From: Aquibacillus sediminis
Lineage (GTDB): Bacteria; Bacillota; Bacilli; Bacillales; Amphibacillaceae
Reading direction: 5' to 3'
Assembly (NCBI RefSeq): GCF_005870085.1
Contig: NZ_SZNM01000001.1
Span: 124,001-188,000 of the forward strand
DNA length: 64,000 nt
The position numbers and the translations under genes are program-made. A model generated the notes under the pieces. It had not been told where the DNA came from and ran no database searches. It saw only the letters and a list, made by a program, of their open reading frames with translations. Shown here piece by piece: positions 20,603 through 29,640 of this stretch (positions are counted from its first letter, which is position 1; each line of letters starts with the position of its first letter).

Positions 20603-20615
20603 CAGCTTTATCCTT

Positions 20616-21677
20616 TCAAACGTTTATTTTCTCGACCAAAACGCTACAAATTTTGTCCAAATCTACTATTTCATTCACTAAATTAGTTTTCACAGCCGCT
20701 TGGGGCATTCCGTAAACAACAGCCGTTTTGTTAGATTCACTCATTATGAAGCTATCACGTTTAAGTTTCTTTAACGTATGTAACCCCTTTGAACCATCTG
20801 CTCCCATCCCCGTCATTACAACAGCAAATACTTGAGATACCTTTTGTTGTGCTAAACTTTCAAATAAAACGTCAACAGAAGGCTGGTGGCCATTTCTTAG
20901 TTCAGATTGATAAACCTCAGCTATTAATGATCTCCCCATTTGCTTGACGCCTAAGTGATAGCCACCGGGCGCAATGTATGCGGTTCCCTTAACTAACACT
21001 TCTCCATTTTCAGCTTCCTTAACATGAATATCGGATAGTGAATCAAGCCTTTCTGCTAGCGACTTCGTAAAACCCTTAGGCATATGTTGAACAATTGCAA
21101 TAGGGGCTGGGAAGTTTTGTGGTAAATGGGTAAGTACTTGTTGCAGGGCTCTTGGACCTCCAGTAGAAGTACCAATCGCCACAATCACTTTTTTACCAAT
21201 CGGATGACTTCTGTCTATTGGTTGATGCTTAGATTGCGGTAGCTGTATACTGTCATTAACTGTGGGTGAGGATACTTTAGATTTAGCCGCAGCAATCACC
21301 TTGGTAGTAATTTCAGCTTGTATCGATTGAATATCTAGTGAAATGGATCCCGATGGTTTCGTTATAAAGTCGATGGCACCTAGAGAAATAGCTTGAATGG
21401 TTTTTTCAGCTCCTCTTTTTGTTACACTTGATAACATAATCACAGGGATAGAAAATTGGCTCATAATTTGTCCGAGTGTTTCCAATCCATCCATAACAGG
21501 CATTTCTACATCAAGTGTGATCACATCAGGGAGTAAAGAGGGTATTTTTTTTAATGCGTCCTGACCATTTCTAGCTGTTCCAACTACATGAAGTTGAGGG
21601 TCCCCGTTCAAAATGTCAGTGATCATTTTTCGCATAAATGCTGAGTCATCCACCACTAAAACATTTATTTTATCCAT
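20616..21677 (-). CDS. cheB: Chemotaxis response regulator methylesterase CheB
   Basis: The 353-aa protein joins a receiver domain (acid pocket D10/D11, phospho-acceptor D56 in TLDVEMPVMDG) to a C-terminal methylesterase. The catalytic motifs are GTSTGGPRALQQVL, the IVQHMPKGFTKSLAERL helix and VVMTGMGADG. It removes methyl groups from chemoreceptors and needs CheA for activation. No cheA follows it here, so the kinase must be encoded elsewhere if the pathway works. Confidence 0.96.
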   Translation of the reverse strand: MDKINVLVVDDSAFMRKMITDILNGDPQLHVVGTARNGQDALKKIPSLLPDVITLDVEMPVMDGLETLGQIMSQFSIPVIMLSSVTKRGAEKTIQAISLGAIDFITKPSGSISLDIQSIQAEITTKVIAAAKSKVSSPTVNDSIQLPQSKHQPIDRSHPIGKKVIVAIGTSTGGPRALQQVLTHLPQNFPAPIAIVQHMPKGFTKSLAERLDSLSDIHVKEAENGEVLVKGTAYIAPGGYHLGVKQMGRSLIAEVYQSELRNGHQPSVDVLFESLAQQKVSQVFAVVMTGMGADGSKGLHTLKKLKRDSFIMSESNKTAVVYGMPQAAVKTNLVNEIVDLDKICSVLVEKINV

Positions 21678-21683
21678 ACAAGA

Positions 21684-22547
21684 CTACCTTTCTTTAATAA
21701 ATTGTTTAAGTTTGTTAATAAAAGTGAAAGGAACTTTTTTATTCACATTAATTGTATTCGTTATATATTGATCAACAATCTGATTCATTGCACGTGTAAT
21801 ATGTGCATGTGGATCATATAACGTAAAAGGTGTTTGACTTGTGACAGCTTTCATGACCGTGTGATCATCAGGTAAGATCCCTAATGGTGCAAGATCTCGT
21901 GCTAAAAACTTATTGACAACTTGTTGCAGGCGTTGCATCGTTTGTTGACCATTTTTTTGGTTAATTGCTCGATTAACTAATAAAAATAGTGGAAGTTGAT
22001 TGTTTTTATGGGTAACATGCTTAATCATGGCGTATGCATCTGTTAATGATGTGGGTTCTGGTGTTGTTACTATTATACACTCATCTGCAGCTAACATAAA
22101 ATAGATACTTTGCTGCGTGACACCAGCACCCATATCAAATACTATATAGTCATAACTGTGAATCAGATCGTTCAATTGCTTAAGAAAGTATTCAAATTTT
22201 GCCTCATCTATTGAAAAAATTTCATTCAATCCGGATCCAGCTGCAATATACGATAAATTGTTGGGAGCTATCTCCACAACATCATCAATGGATAGCTGTT
22301 TGTCAAACATATCCACAATCGAATACTTAGGGGTCAAACCTAATAGTATGTCAACATTGCCCATTCCGATATCTAAATCAAATAACAACACTTTATGTTG
22401 GTTTTTAGATAGTGTTAAGGAGAAATTCAAAGCAAAATTTGATTTCCCAACGCCTCCTTTACCACTAATAACTGCAATTGTTTTGGCCTGTCTATATGCT
22501 TTTAATTGTTCGATTCGTTTTCTTAATTTTGCTGCTTGATCATTCAT
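21684..22547 (-). CDS. flhG: FlhG (YlxH), MinD-type ATPase controlling flagellar number and placement
   Basis: The protein of about 287 aa is a MinD/ParA ATPase with the deviant Walker A motif ISGGKGGVGKSNFALNFS near residue 30, DLDIGMGNVDILLG, and DYIVFDMGAG. It partners FlhF in setting flagellar position and number. I start it at the ATG at 22547, overlapping the flhF stop by 8 bases; the open frame extends 5 codons further. No strong SD is visible, which fits coupling to flhF translation. Confidence 0.92.
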   Translation of the reverse strand: MNDQAAKLRKRIEQLKAYRQAKTIAVISGKGGVGKSNFALNFSLTLSKNQHKVLLFDLDIGMGNVDILLGLTPKYSIVDMFDKQLSIDDVVEIAPNNLSYIAAGSGLNEIFSIDEAKFEYFLKQLNDLIHSYDYIVFDMGAGVTQQSIYFMLAADECIIVTTPEPTSLTDAYAMIKHVTHKNNQLPLFLLVNRAINQKNGQQTMQRLQQVVNKFLARDLAPLGILPDDHTVMKAVTSQTPFTLYDPHAHITRAMNQIVDQYITNTINVNKKVPFTFINKLKQFIKER

Positions 22548-23676
22548 CAACAGGTTCACCAACTATCATTTGACAAATTTCAGGAACAGTTGTATTGGCT
22601 ATATCATCAGGTACATCTTGTCCTGTTGTAATATAGGCAACACCGATTCCTTTCTCTAAACATAAGTTTAAGATCGAACCATAAGTGCGTGTTTCGTCTT
22701 TCTTGGTAAAAACAAACTGTTTAATCGGTACATGTTGAAATTGTTGTACAATCTCTTCTAAATCATTCGATCTAGTTGTTAAAGATAGAACTAGGTACGT
22801 ATCTACCTCTTGTTTATAATTGGTCATTTGTTGTAATTCTTCAACATATTTTTGGTTTCTAAAGTTTCTTCCAGCTGTATCCACCAGAATTAAATCATAA
22901 TCTCTAAATTTATCACAGGCTTTTTGATAATCCTCTAATGAATAAGCAATTTCTAAAGGAATATTTAAAATCTTAGAATAAGTCTTCAATTGATCAATTG
23001 CAGCAATTCGATACGTATCTGTTGTTATGAAAGCAACTCGTTTATTATCTTTCAAAACACTATTAGCAGCAAGTTTCGCTATCGTTGTCGTTTTACCTAC
23101 ACCTGTTGGACCGACTAAGTGAATGATCTTTTTACTGTAATCTATACCAACAAACTCCCTACCTTGTAACTGTTTTTCTATTTCATTACAAACCATTGTT
23201 GTAATTGCCTCCACCTCTAATTCGGAAGAGACGTTATCGTCCGCCACCATTAATGGGTCGATTATTTGTTTAGCGAGTTCTGGTTTTACTTCTTGACTCA
23301 CTAACCGATCGTAGACGAATTGGAAGGAAACTGGATATAAGTTATCTTGGTTAAATGTGCTCTTTTCCATCCACTTTCGTAATTCTCTTACTTCATTTAA
23401 TACTTGCGCATTCCCATTACTATCTGGCTTACTAACCGATGGGAACGATTGAGCTACATTTCGCTTTTCAAAGTTAGCCGACTCCTTTGGTTGAACTTTG
23501 GCTGGCTGAGGATCAAGAGCAGCAATCACTTCTATGTTTCTCTTTTTAAATAATCCGAGAAAACCACCTTTGTGTACTACTTTTGAATTGAGAATCACTG
23601 CATCAGCACCTAATTCTTTGCGAACATGTTTCATTACCTCTGGCATCGTAGGAGCCACAAACTTTTTTACCTTCAT
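22540..23676 (-). CDS. flhF: FlhF, SRP-like GTPase for flagellar positioning
   Basis: The 378-aa protein has a basic N-terminal B domain, an N domain, and an SRP-type GTPase domain. Visible motifs are [20 protein letters not shown] (G1), DTYRIAAIDQLKTY, DLILVDTAGRN (G3) and FVFTKKDE (G4-like). It works with FlhG at the nascent flagellar base. The start overlaps the flhA stop by 4 bases. Confidence 0.95.
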   Translation of the reverse strand: MKVKKFVAPTMPEVMKHVRKELGADAVILNSKVVHKGGFLGLFKKRNIEVIAALDPQPAKVQPKESANFEKRNVAQSFPSVSKPDSNGNAQVLNEVRELRKWMEKSTFNQDNLYPVSFQFVYDRLVSQEVKPELAKQIIDPLMVADDNVSSELEVEAITTMVCNEIEKQLQGREFVGIDYSKKIIHLVGPTGVGKTTTIAKLAANSVLKDNKRVAFITTDTYRIAAIDQLKTYSKILNIPLEIAYSLEDYQKACDKFRDYDLILVDTAGRNFRNQKYVEELQQMTNYKQEVDTYLVLSLTTRSNDLEEIVQQFQHVPIKQFVFTKKDETRTYGSILNLCLEKGIGVAYITTGQDVPDDIANTTVPEICQMIVGEPVDE

Positions 23677-25703
23677 GCAACATTCACCACCCCAACACTT
23701 TGTACTTCTAGATTTGGCTCTAATTCGTTATAAGATAACACAACTACTTGTGGAAAAAATCGTTCAATCAATTGTTTCACATACATTCGAATTGACGGTG
23801 AACATAAAATAATTGGTGTTTCCTCTTGTAATGTTAACTGTTCCACACTTTCAGATACAGAACGGATAATCACCTGCTGTGACTCTGGATCAAGAGCTAA
23901 GTATGACCCATGTTCTGTTTGTTGAATATGTTCAGCTACCATTTGTTCCACTTCTTGAGATATTGTAATAACTTTGAGTTGTTCCTGTTGTGCATACTGT
24001 TTTGTTATTTGTGTTGCTAGGGATTGTCTCGCATATTCTGTCAGAAGATCCGTGTCATTCGTCATTTTGCCAAAGTCAGCAAGTGTTTCGAAAATAATCG
24101 GTAGATTTCGGATTGAGATATTTTCTCTTAGTAATTTTGCTAACACTTTTTGTACATCTCCAATTGACAATGGCTCTGGTGTTACTTCTTCAACTAGAAT
24201 TGGATAAGTTTCTTTTAAATGATCGATTAATTGTTTTGTTTCTTGTCGACCAAGTAATACATGAGCATGCTTTTTGATTAACTCGGTAATATGAGTGGAA
24301 ACAACTGACGGTGGATCAACAACTGTATATCCTGATAATTCTGCGTCATCTTTCCATTCTTCACTAATCCATTTTGCTGGTAGACCAAAAGCAGGCTCTG
24401 TTGTATCAATTCCTTCAATACTATCCTCTTCAATACCAGGACTCATCGCAAGGTAATGATCCAATAAAAGTTCCCCTTTAGCCACTTCATTTCCTTTAAT
24501 CTTTAAACGATATTCATTCGGATTCAACTGAATATTGTCTCGAATTCGCACGACCGGAATGACAATACCCATTTCAATTGCTAATTGTCTCCGAATCATG
24601 ACAACACGGTCTAACAAATCGCCACCTTGATTGGTATCTGCTAGCGGAATTAACGCATAGCCAAACTCAAATTCAATCGGGTCCATACTTAATAAACCAA
24701 CAACATTTTCAGGCGCCTTCATTTGCTCGCTTTCTTCTTGTTCTTCTTCCTGAACGGTTTCCACTGGATCAGCAGTAGTAGGTCTTGACAACCAATAAGC
24801 CCCAAATGCTAGAATACCTGCAATTAAGGATGTTAATAGAAAATTAATTGGCGTTAACCCTAATAAGAAAATGGTTCCAGCTGCAATGTATAATAATTTG
24901 GGATATCTGAATAGCTGGGCTGTAACGTCACTACCTAAGTTTCCATCACTTGCAACCCTGGTAACAACAATACCAGTTGCCGTTGAGATAAGTAACGCTG
25001 GGATCTGACTGACTAATCCGTCTCCAACCGTTAGCTGCATATAGGTACTAATTGCTTCTCCAAAACTCATACCCATTTGGGCCATACCAATAATTAAGCC
25101 AAACACAATATTGATGAGAACAATGACAATTCCAGCAATCGCATCCCCTTTCACAAATTTACTAGCACCATCCATTGAACCATAGAAATCAGCTTCATGT
25201 TCAATTTTTTCACGACGTTCTTTGGCTTGATATTCATTAATCAAACCTGCATTCAGGTCGGCATCGATACTCATTTGTTTCCCTGGCATCGCATCTAATG
25301 TAAACCTTGCAGATACTTCTGATACTCTTTCACTACCTTTGGTAATTACTAAGAATTGAATAATAACAAGAATTGCAAAGACAACAAAACCAACCAAAGG
25401 ATTATCACCAATAACGAATGTACCGAACGTTTCGACAACACCACCAGCTTGTCCTTCAGATAGGATAGACCGTGTAGTGGACACATTTAAACCGAGGCGA
25501 AACAAAGTTAATAATAATAATAAAGATGGAAAGATCGAAAACTGCAACGTCTCTGTAGTATTCATCGCAACAAGTATCACGATAAGAGCTAAAGATATAT
25601 TTGTTAATATAAAAATACTTAATAACCATCCTGGTAATGGGATCACAAGCATAATAATAATTAATATAACACCTAATAATACCGATAAGTCTTTAGCTTT
25701 CAT
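23673..25703 (-). CDS. flhA: FlhA, flagellar export gate protein
   Basis: The 676-aa protein has about eight N-terminal membrane helices (to about residue 310). The FHIPEP-family signature TLFRLGLNVSTTRSIL and the GDAIAGIVIVLINIV segment are visible, followed by a large cytoplasmic domain that docks export chaperones and substrates. FlhA is the main proton-driven part of the type III export gate. It lies between flhB and flhF as in B. subtilis. Length is normal. Confidence 0.97.
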   Translation of the reverse strand: MKAKDLSVLLGVILIIIMLVIPLPGWLLSIFILTNISLALIVILVAMNTTETLQFSIFPSLLLLLTLFRLGLNVSTTRSILSEGQAGGVVETFGTFVIGDNPLVGFVVFAILVIIQFLVITKGSERVSEVSARFTLDAMPGKQMSIDADLNAGLINEYQAKERREKIEHEADFYGSMDGASKFVKGDAIAGIVIVLINIVFGLIIGMAQMGMSFGEAISTYMQLTVGDGLVSQIPALLISTATGIVVTRVASDGNLGSDVTAQLFRYPKLLYIAAGTIFLLGLTPINFLLTSLIAGILAFGAYWLSRPTTADPVETVQEEEQEESEQMKAPENVVGLLSMDPIEFEFGYALIPLADTNQGGDLLDRVVMIRRQLAIEMGIVIPVVRIRDNIQLNPNEYRLKIKGNEVAKGELLLDHYLAMSPGIEEDSIEGIDTTEPAFGLPAKWISEEWKDDAELSGYTVVDPPSVVSTHITELIKKHAHVLLGRQETKQLIDHLKETYPILVEEVTPEPLSIGDVQKVLAKLLRENISIRNLPIIFETLADFGKMTNDTDLLTEYARQSLATQITKQYAQQEQLKVITISQEVEQMVAEHIQQTEHGSYLALDPESQQVIIRSVSESVEQLTLQEETPIILCSPSIRMYVKQLIERFFPQVVVLSYNELEPNLEVQSVGVVNVA

Positions 25704-25743
25704 GTTTTCACCTCATGTATTTCTCTCTATAAGTTCGTACCCT

Positions 25744-26823
25744 CTATAACTTTTTTTCCAATTGATAGACATAAGCAAGGATTTCTGCTACCGCTTGGAA
25801 ATACTCCTCACCAATCACTTGACCAATTTCAACACCATCATATAATGCTCTTGCTAAAGGTCGATTTTCTACTAACATTACCTCATTTGCTTTAGCTATC
25901 TCCCGAATACGGAAGGCAACATAATCCACACCTTTAGCAACAACATAAGGAGCATCCGCTTTTTGTTCGTCATACTTAATCGCAATCGCATAGTGAGTTG
26001 GGTTAGTAATAACAACGTCAGCATCTGGAATCTCACTCATCATTCTTCGCATTGCAATTTGTCGTTGTTTTTCTTTAATTTTTCCTTTAATTTGCGGATC
26101 CCCTTCAATATTTTTATGTTCATCTTTAATATCATTTTTTGACATTCGTATATTTTTTTCGAAATCATATCGTTGGTACGTATAATCAATCACAGAGATG
26201 ATTAGCAAAGCGATAGCTGATGCTATTCCCATAAGGATCGTCGTTTCCCCAAAGAACGCCAACGAACCATTTATATCTTTACCACCCAACATAAACATCT
26301 GATCTTTACGCATCCAAAGAATGGAAAACGTTATCGTTCCAACAACCGCTATTTTTAATAAAGATTTTACTAATTCAACTAGTGCTCGAGCAGAGAAAAT
26401 CCTTTTAGCACCTTGTATCGGATCGATTTTATTTAACTTCATTTTTAAAGGCTCTGTTGTAAATAAAAACCCAATCTGCAAAAAGTTAGAAGCAAGTCCT
26501 GCCACAATAGCTATCGCCATTATTGGCGCCACTACTTTAGCAACTGCGAACGTGTTTTCTACAAATACTTGGTGTACAGAATCTTCTGTCACGTCCCAAT
26601 TAATATATTCCGTAAAAAACTTTTGATAAATAGCTGTGAAATTATCTTTCAAATAGCCGCCAATCACAATGAATAAGATAAATACAAAAAACAACAAGAT
26701 AGCGGTATTTACATCCTGACTTTTGGCAACTTGACCTTTTTTTCGTGAGTCTTGACGTTTCTTTGGAGTTGCCTTTTCTGTTTTTTCACCTGCAAAAAAT
26801 TGCAAATCAAGCTGTAAATACAC
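25744..26823 (-). CDS. flhB: FlhB, flagellar export substrate-specificity switch
   Basis: About 359 aa, starting LQLDLQFFAGEKTEKATPKK, with four membrane helices and a cytoplasmic tail. The tail carries the self-cleavage motif NPTH in VVITNPTHYAIAIKYD. Cleavage switches export from hook to filament proteins after FliK measures the hook. A frame start at 26838 would use a codon inside the SD, so I chose the GTG at 26823, 8 bases after GGAGG. A second gene resembling only the FlhB tail lies at 53010. Confidence 0.96.
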   Translation of the reverse strand: MYLQLDLQFFAGEKTEKATPKKRQDSRKKGQVAKSQDVNTAILLFFVFILFIVIGGYLKDNFTAIYQKFFTEYINWDVTEDSVHQVFVENTFAVAKVVAPIMAIAIVAGLASNFLQIGFLFTTEPLKMKLNKIDPIQGAKRIFSARALVELVKSLLKIAVVGTITFSILWMRKDQMFMLGGKDINGSLAFFGETTILMGIASAIALLIISVIDYTYQRYDFEKNIRMSKNDIKDEHKNIEGDPQIKGKIKEKQRQIAMRRMMSEIPDADVVITNPTHYAIAIKYDEQKADAPYVVAKGVDYVAFRIREIAKANEVMLVENRPLARALYDGVEIGQVIGEEYFQAVAEILAYVYQLEKKL

Positions 26824-26824
26824 G

Positions 26825-27604
26825 CTAAGCACCTCCAAATAATTGCATAAGTCCTCTCATTGTTTGTAACATTGTTTCAAATAAATTTCTTGCTAATAAC
26901 ATATAAATAGGCATCGACACAAAGATGGCAACAAAGGATACAAGTATCTTTAATGGTAAGCCAACAACGAAAACATTTAATTGGGGAACAGTCCTCGCAA
27001 TGATCCCTAAAGCAACATCTACTAAAAATAAACACCCGACGATCGGAATGGCCATTTGAAATGCAATAATAAACATTTCGTTAAATGTTTGCATAATAAA
27101 AACAGCTATTTGTTCATTACCAAACGGAATAAAAGCCGTTAAGGGGATGGTTTGATAACTATAAAAGATACCGTCAATCAACAAATGGTGTCCATTTACC
27201 GCTAATAAAAACAATAATGAGGCCGTATAATAATATTGACCAATTAAAGGGCTTTGCACCCCTGTTTGAGGGTCCATAACGTTTGCAATGGCGAATCCCA
27301 TCTGAAAATCAATAAATCCACCAGCAATTTGGATAGCAGATAAAACGATATAGGCTATTAAACCTAGCATCAATCCTACTAATACTTCTTTCAACAATAA
27401 AAGTACAAATTGCTCATCTAATGGAATAGTTGGAATTTCTAACGTATAAAACATAATCCATGCTAAAAAAAATCCAAAACCTACTTTAAAATGTGTCGGT
27501 ACATTCCGATAAGAAAATATAGGGAGCGTTACGAAAAAAGAAGTTACCCGAATAAAGATTAATAGAAATGCGGGTAGAGCGTTAATATTGATTAATTCTA
27601 GCAT
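26825..27604 (-). CDS. fliR: FliR, flagellar export gate protein
   Basis: The 259-aa membrane protein has about six hydrophobic helices and FliR-type segments such as IRVTSFFVTLPIFSYRNVP near the N-terminus and FIDFQMGFAIANVMDPQTG in the middle. It forms the export gate core with FliP and FliQ. It sits directly between fliQ and flhB in the conserved fliPQR-flhBA order. Confidence 0.95.
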   Translation of the reverse strand: MLELININALPAFLLIFIRVTSFFVTLPIFSYRNVPTHFKVGFGFFLAWIMFYTLEIPTIPLDEQFVLLLLKEVLVGLMLGLIAYIVLSAIQIAGGFIDFQMGFAIANVMDPQTGVQSPLIGQYYYTASLLFLLAVNGHHLLIDGIFYSYQTIPLTAFIPFGNEQIAVFIMQTFNEMFIIAFQMAIPIVGCLFLVDVALGIIARTVPQLNVFVVGLPLKILVSFVAIFVSMPIYMLLARNLFETMLQTMRGLMQLFGGA

Positions 27605-27608
27605 GTTT

Positions 27609-27878
27609 TCAACCTACAAACTGATTAAGATTCTGAAATATATTGCTCGTAAATTCTACCATTCTCGTAAGCATCCAAGGTCCAAAAAATATTAATCCTA
27701 CTAATACGGCAACGATTTTAGGAATAAATGCCAACGTTTGTTCTTGGATTTGTGTGGTTGCTTGGAATATACTGACTAATAACCCCACAGCAAGTGCTAA
27801 CAAAAGCAATGGGCCCACTACCATTAGAACGGTATAAATGCCTTGTTCTGCTAAAGATATTACAAATTCACCGCTCAC
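27609..27878 (-). CDS. fliQ: FliQ, flagellar export gate protein
   Basis: The 89-aa protein has two membrane helices and the family segment GLLVSIFQATTQIQEQTLAF. Start is a GTG with GGGG 8 bases upstream. It lies between fliP and fliR and joins them in the export gate. Confidence 0.95.
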   Translation of the reverse strand: MSGEFVISLAEQGIYTVLMVVGPLLLLALAVGLLVSIFQATTQIQEQTLAFIPKIVAVLVGLIFFGPWMLTRMVEFTSNIFQNLNQFVG

Positions 27879-27921
27879 TTCGTTTTCCCCTTTCCACTGT
27901 TGCTATAAGACAATCCTACGA

Positions 27922-28587
27922 CTAGAAACCACCGAGTAGTGAATGAGTAACTAAGTACCAACCATCCACAAGAACAAATAAAAGTATTTTAAATGGCAAC
28001 GAAATCATAACTGGTGGTAGCATCATCATCCCCATCGACATTAGTACACTTGCTACGGCCATATCAATAACCAAGAACGGAACAAAAATCATAAATCCCA
28101 TCTGAAAGGCTGTTTTTAGTTCACTGATCGCAAAAGCTGGAACTAAAGTTGTCAGCGGGATATCTTGTATTGTCTCCGGCTTTTCCATTTGTGAATAATT
28201 CATAAACAATGCTAAGTCCTTTTGTCTAGTATGCTTCGCCATAAATTCTTTTACTGGTTGTGCAGCCTGATCATAGGCCTCATCTAATGTAATTTCTTCA
28301 TTAAAGAGAGGAGCAATAGCTTCTTCATTGATTTCGCTAAAGGTTGGTGCCATGATAAAAAAGGTTAAAAATAACGCAATTCCAATTAACACTTGATTCG
28401 GTGGCATCTGCTGTGTTGCTAGAGATGTTCGAACAAAGGATAGTACAATAAGAATGCGTGTGAAACTTGTCATTAAAATTAATATACTCGGTGCTAATGA
28501 AAAGACGGTCATCAATAATAATAATCTTACAGAGGTTGAGACATTTTCAGGATCTGAGTTGGAAAAAATATCTACAAATTCATTCAT
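27922..28587 (-). CDS. fliP: FliP, flagellar export gate protein
   Basis: The 221-aa product has four hydrophobic helices with the FliP signatures LILMTSFTRILIVLSFVRTS, LATQQMPPNQVLIGIALFLT and MGMMMLPPVMISLPFK. As in B. subtilis, there is no long cleavable signal peptide. The start overlaps the fliO stop by 8 bases. Confidence 0.97.
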   Translation of the reverse strand: MNEFVDIFSNSDPENVSTSVRLLLLMTVFSLAPSILILMTSFTRILIVLSFVRTSLATQQMPPNQVLIGIALFLTFFIMAPTFSEINEEAIAPLFNEEITLDEAYDQAAQPVKEFMAKHTRQKDLALFMNYSQMEKPETIQDIPLTTLVPAFAISELKTAFQMGFMIFVPFLVIDMAVASVLMSMGMMMLPPVMISLPFKILLFVLVDGWYLVTHSLLGGF

Positions 28588-29242
28588 TGGAATCTTCCTT
28601 ACTTCTCAATCGTTCCGTTAGTTTTTTACGATCTTCTATCATTTGATTTAATTCATTTTTAAATAACTTCGGATAATCACTTGATGACTTATTTGAGCTA
28701 TGATCATCATCTTCTTTTTTTGGGAAGAAACTAGCAAGAAAAGTACGTGGATTGAAATCCGATGTGTTATCGTTTGACATCAACTCGTTTATTGTTTCTT
28801 CATCGGTAATTTCTGATAACAACTCAACATCATCACCAACACCAATAACATAATAACGCTCACCTATTCGTACAACTTGCAATGATTTATTCGAACCTAA
28901 AGAAATCCCGCCGACATTTTCTAATGCTCGTACTTTTTGATACATTTTACTTTTGTTTCCAATAAATTTAAGTAATCCATAAATAAGTCCAATGACAATT
29001 GCTAAAGCAAAAATAAGTTGAACAAATAACTTAGCAAGATTAGTACTAGGCTCTGAACCTTGTTGCGTACTCTCCTCATCCCCTTCGACTTCGACACCTG
29101 TTTCCTCATCTTGATTGTCGACCGGTGGATCATTGAACCATTCATCCACCGTCGTTGAGGCATATCCGTTGGTAGTAAAGCAATCAAGTATTCCACCTAT
29201 TAGGAACATAAACAAAAAAAGCATGATAGTTTTTTTTAGCAT
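28580..29242 (-). CDS. fliO: FliO/FliZ, flagellar export gate assembly protein
   Basis: About 220 aa. An N-terminal hydrophobic signal (residues 1-28) is followed by an acidic low-complexity region, a membrane helix (FVQLIFALAIVIGLIYGLLK) and a cytoplasmic FliO domain containing LQVVRIGERYYVIGVGDD. In Bacillus this gene is called fliZ. FliO stabilises FliP during gate assembly. I chose the ATG at 29242 over a GTG at 29251, because AGGTG lies 6 bases before the ATG. Confidence 0.9.
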   Translation of the reverse strand: MLKKTIMLFLFMFLIGGILDCFTTNGYASTTVDEWFNDPPVDNQDEETGVEVEGDEESTQQGSEPSTNLAKLFVQLIFALAIVIGLIYGLLKFIGNKSKMYQKVRALENVGGISLGSNKSLQVVRIGERYYVIGVGDDVELLSEITDEETINELMSNDNTSDFNPRTFLASFFPKKEDDDHSSNKSSSDYPKLFKNELNQMIEDRKKLTERLRSKEDSNE

Positions 29243-29256
29243 CGCAAACACCTAAA

Positions 29257-29619
29257 TCAATCTAAAGCTTTTTGTATGGCTTCGATGACACGGTCTGCTT
29301 GAAACGGTTTAACAATAAAGTCTTTTGCACCGGCTTGAATCGCATCAATAACCATCGCTTGTTGTCCCATTGCAGAACACATTATAATTTTAGCATCTGG
29401 ATTTATAGCTTTAATTTCCTTTAGTGCGGTTATCCCATCTTTTTCAGGCATTGTAATGTCCAACGTTACTAAATCTGGTGTTAATTCTTCATATTTCTCA
29501 ACTGCTTGCACACCATCTTGTGCTTCACCTACTACTTCATAGCCATTTTTCACTAAAATATCTTTAATCATCATTCTCATGAATGCTGCATCATCAACAA
29601 TTAATATTCTTTTCCCCAA
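29257..29619 (-). CDS. cheY: Chemotaxis response regulator CheY
   Basis: This 120-aa single receiver domain has the acid pocket D9/D10, phospho-acceptor D54 in TLDITMPEKDG, and the conserved Lys in KDFIVKPF. Phosphorylated CheY binds FliM/FliY to bias flagellar rotation. It lies between fliY and fliO as in B. subtilis. Confidence 0.97.
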   Translation of the reverse strand: MGKRILIVDDAAFMRMMIKDILVKNGYEVVGEAQDGVQAVEKYEELTPDLVTLDITMPEKDGITALKEIKAINPDAKIIMCSAMGQQAMVIDAIQAGAKDFIVKPFQADRVIEAIQKALD

Positions 29620-29640
29620 TCTGAATCTTCCTTTCTTTGG

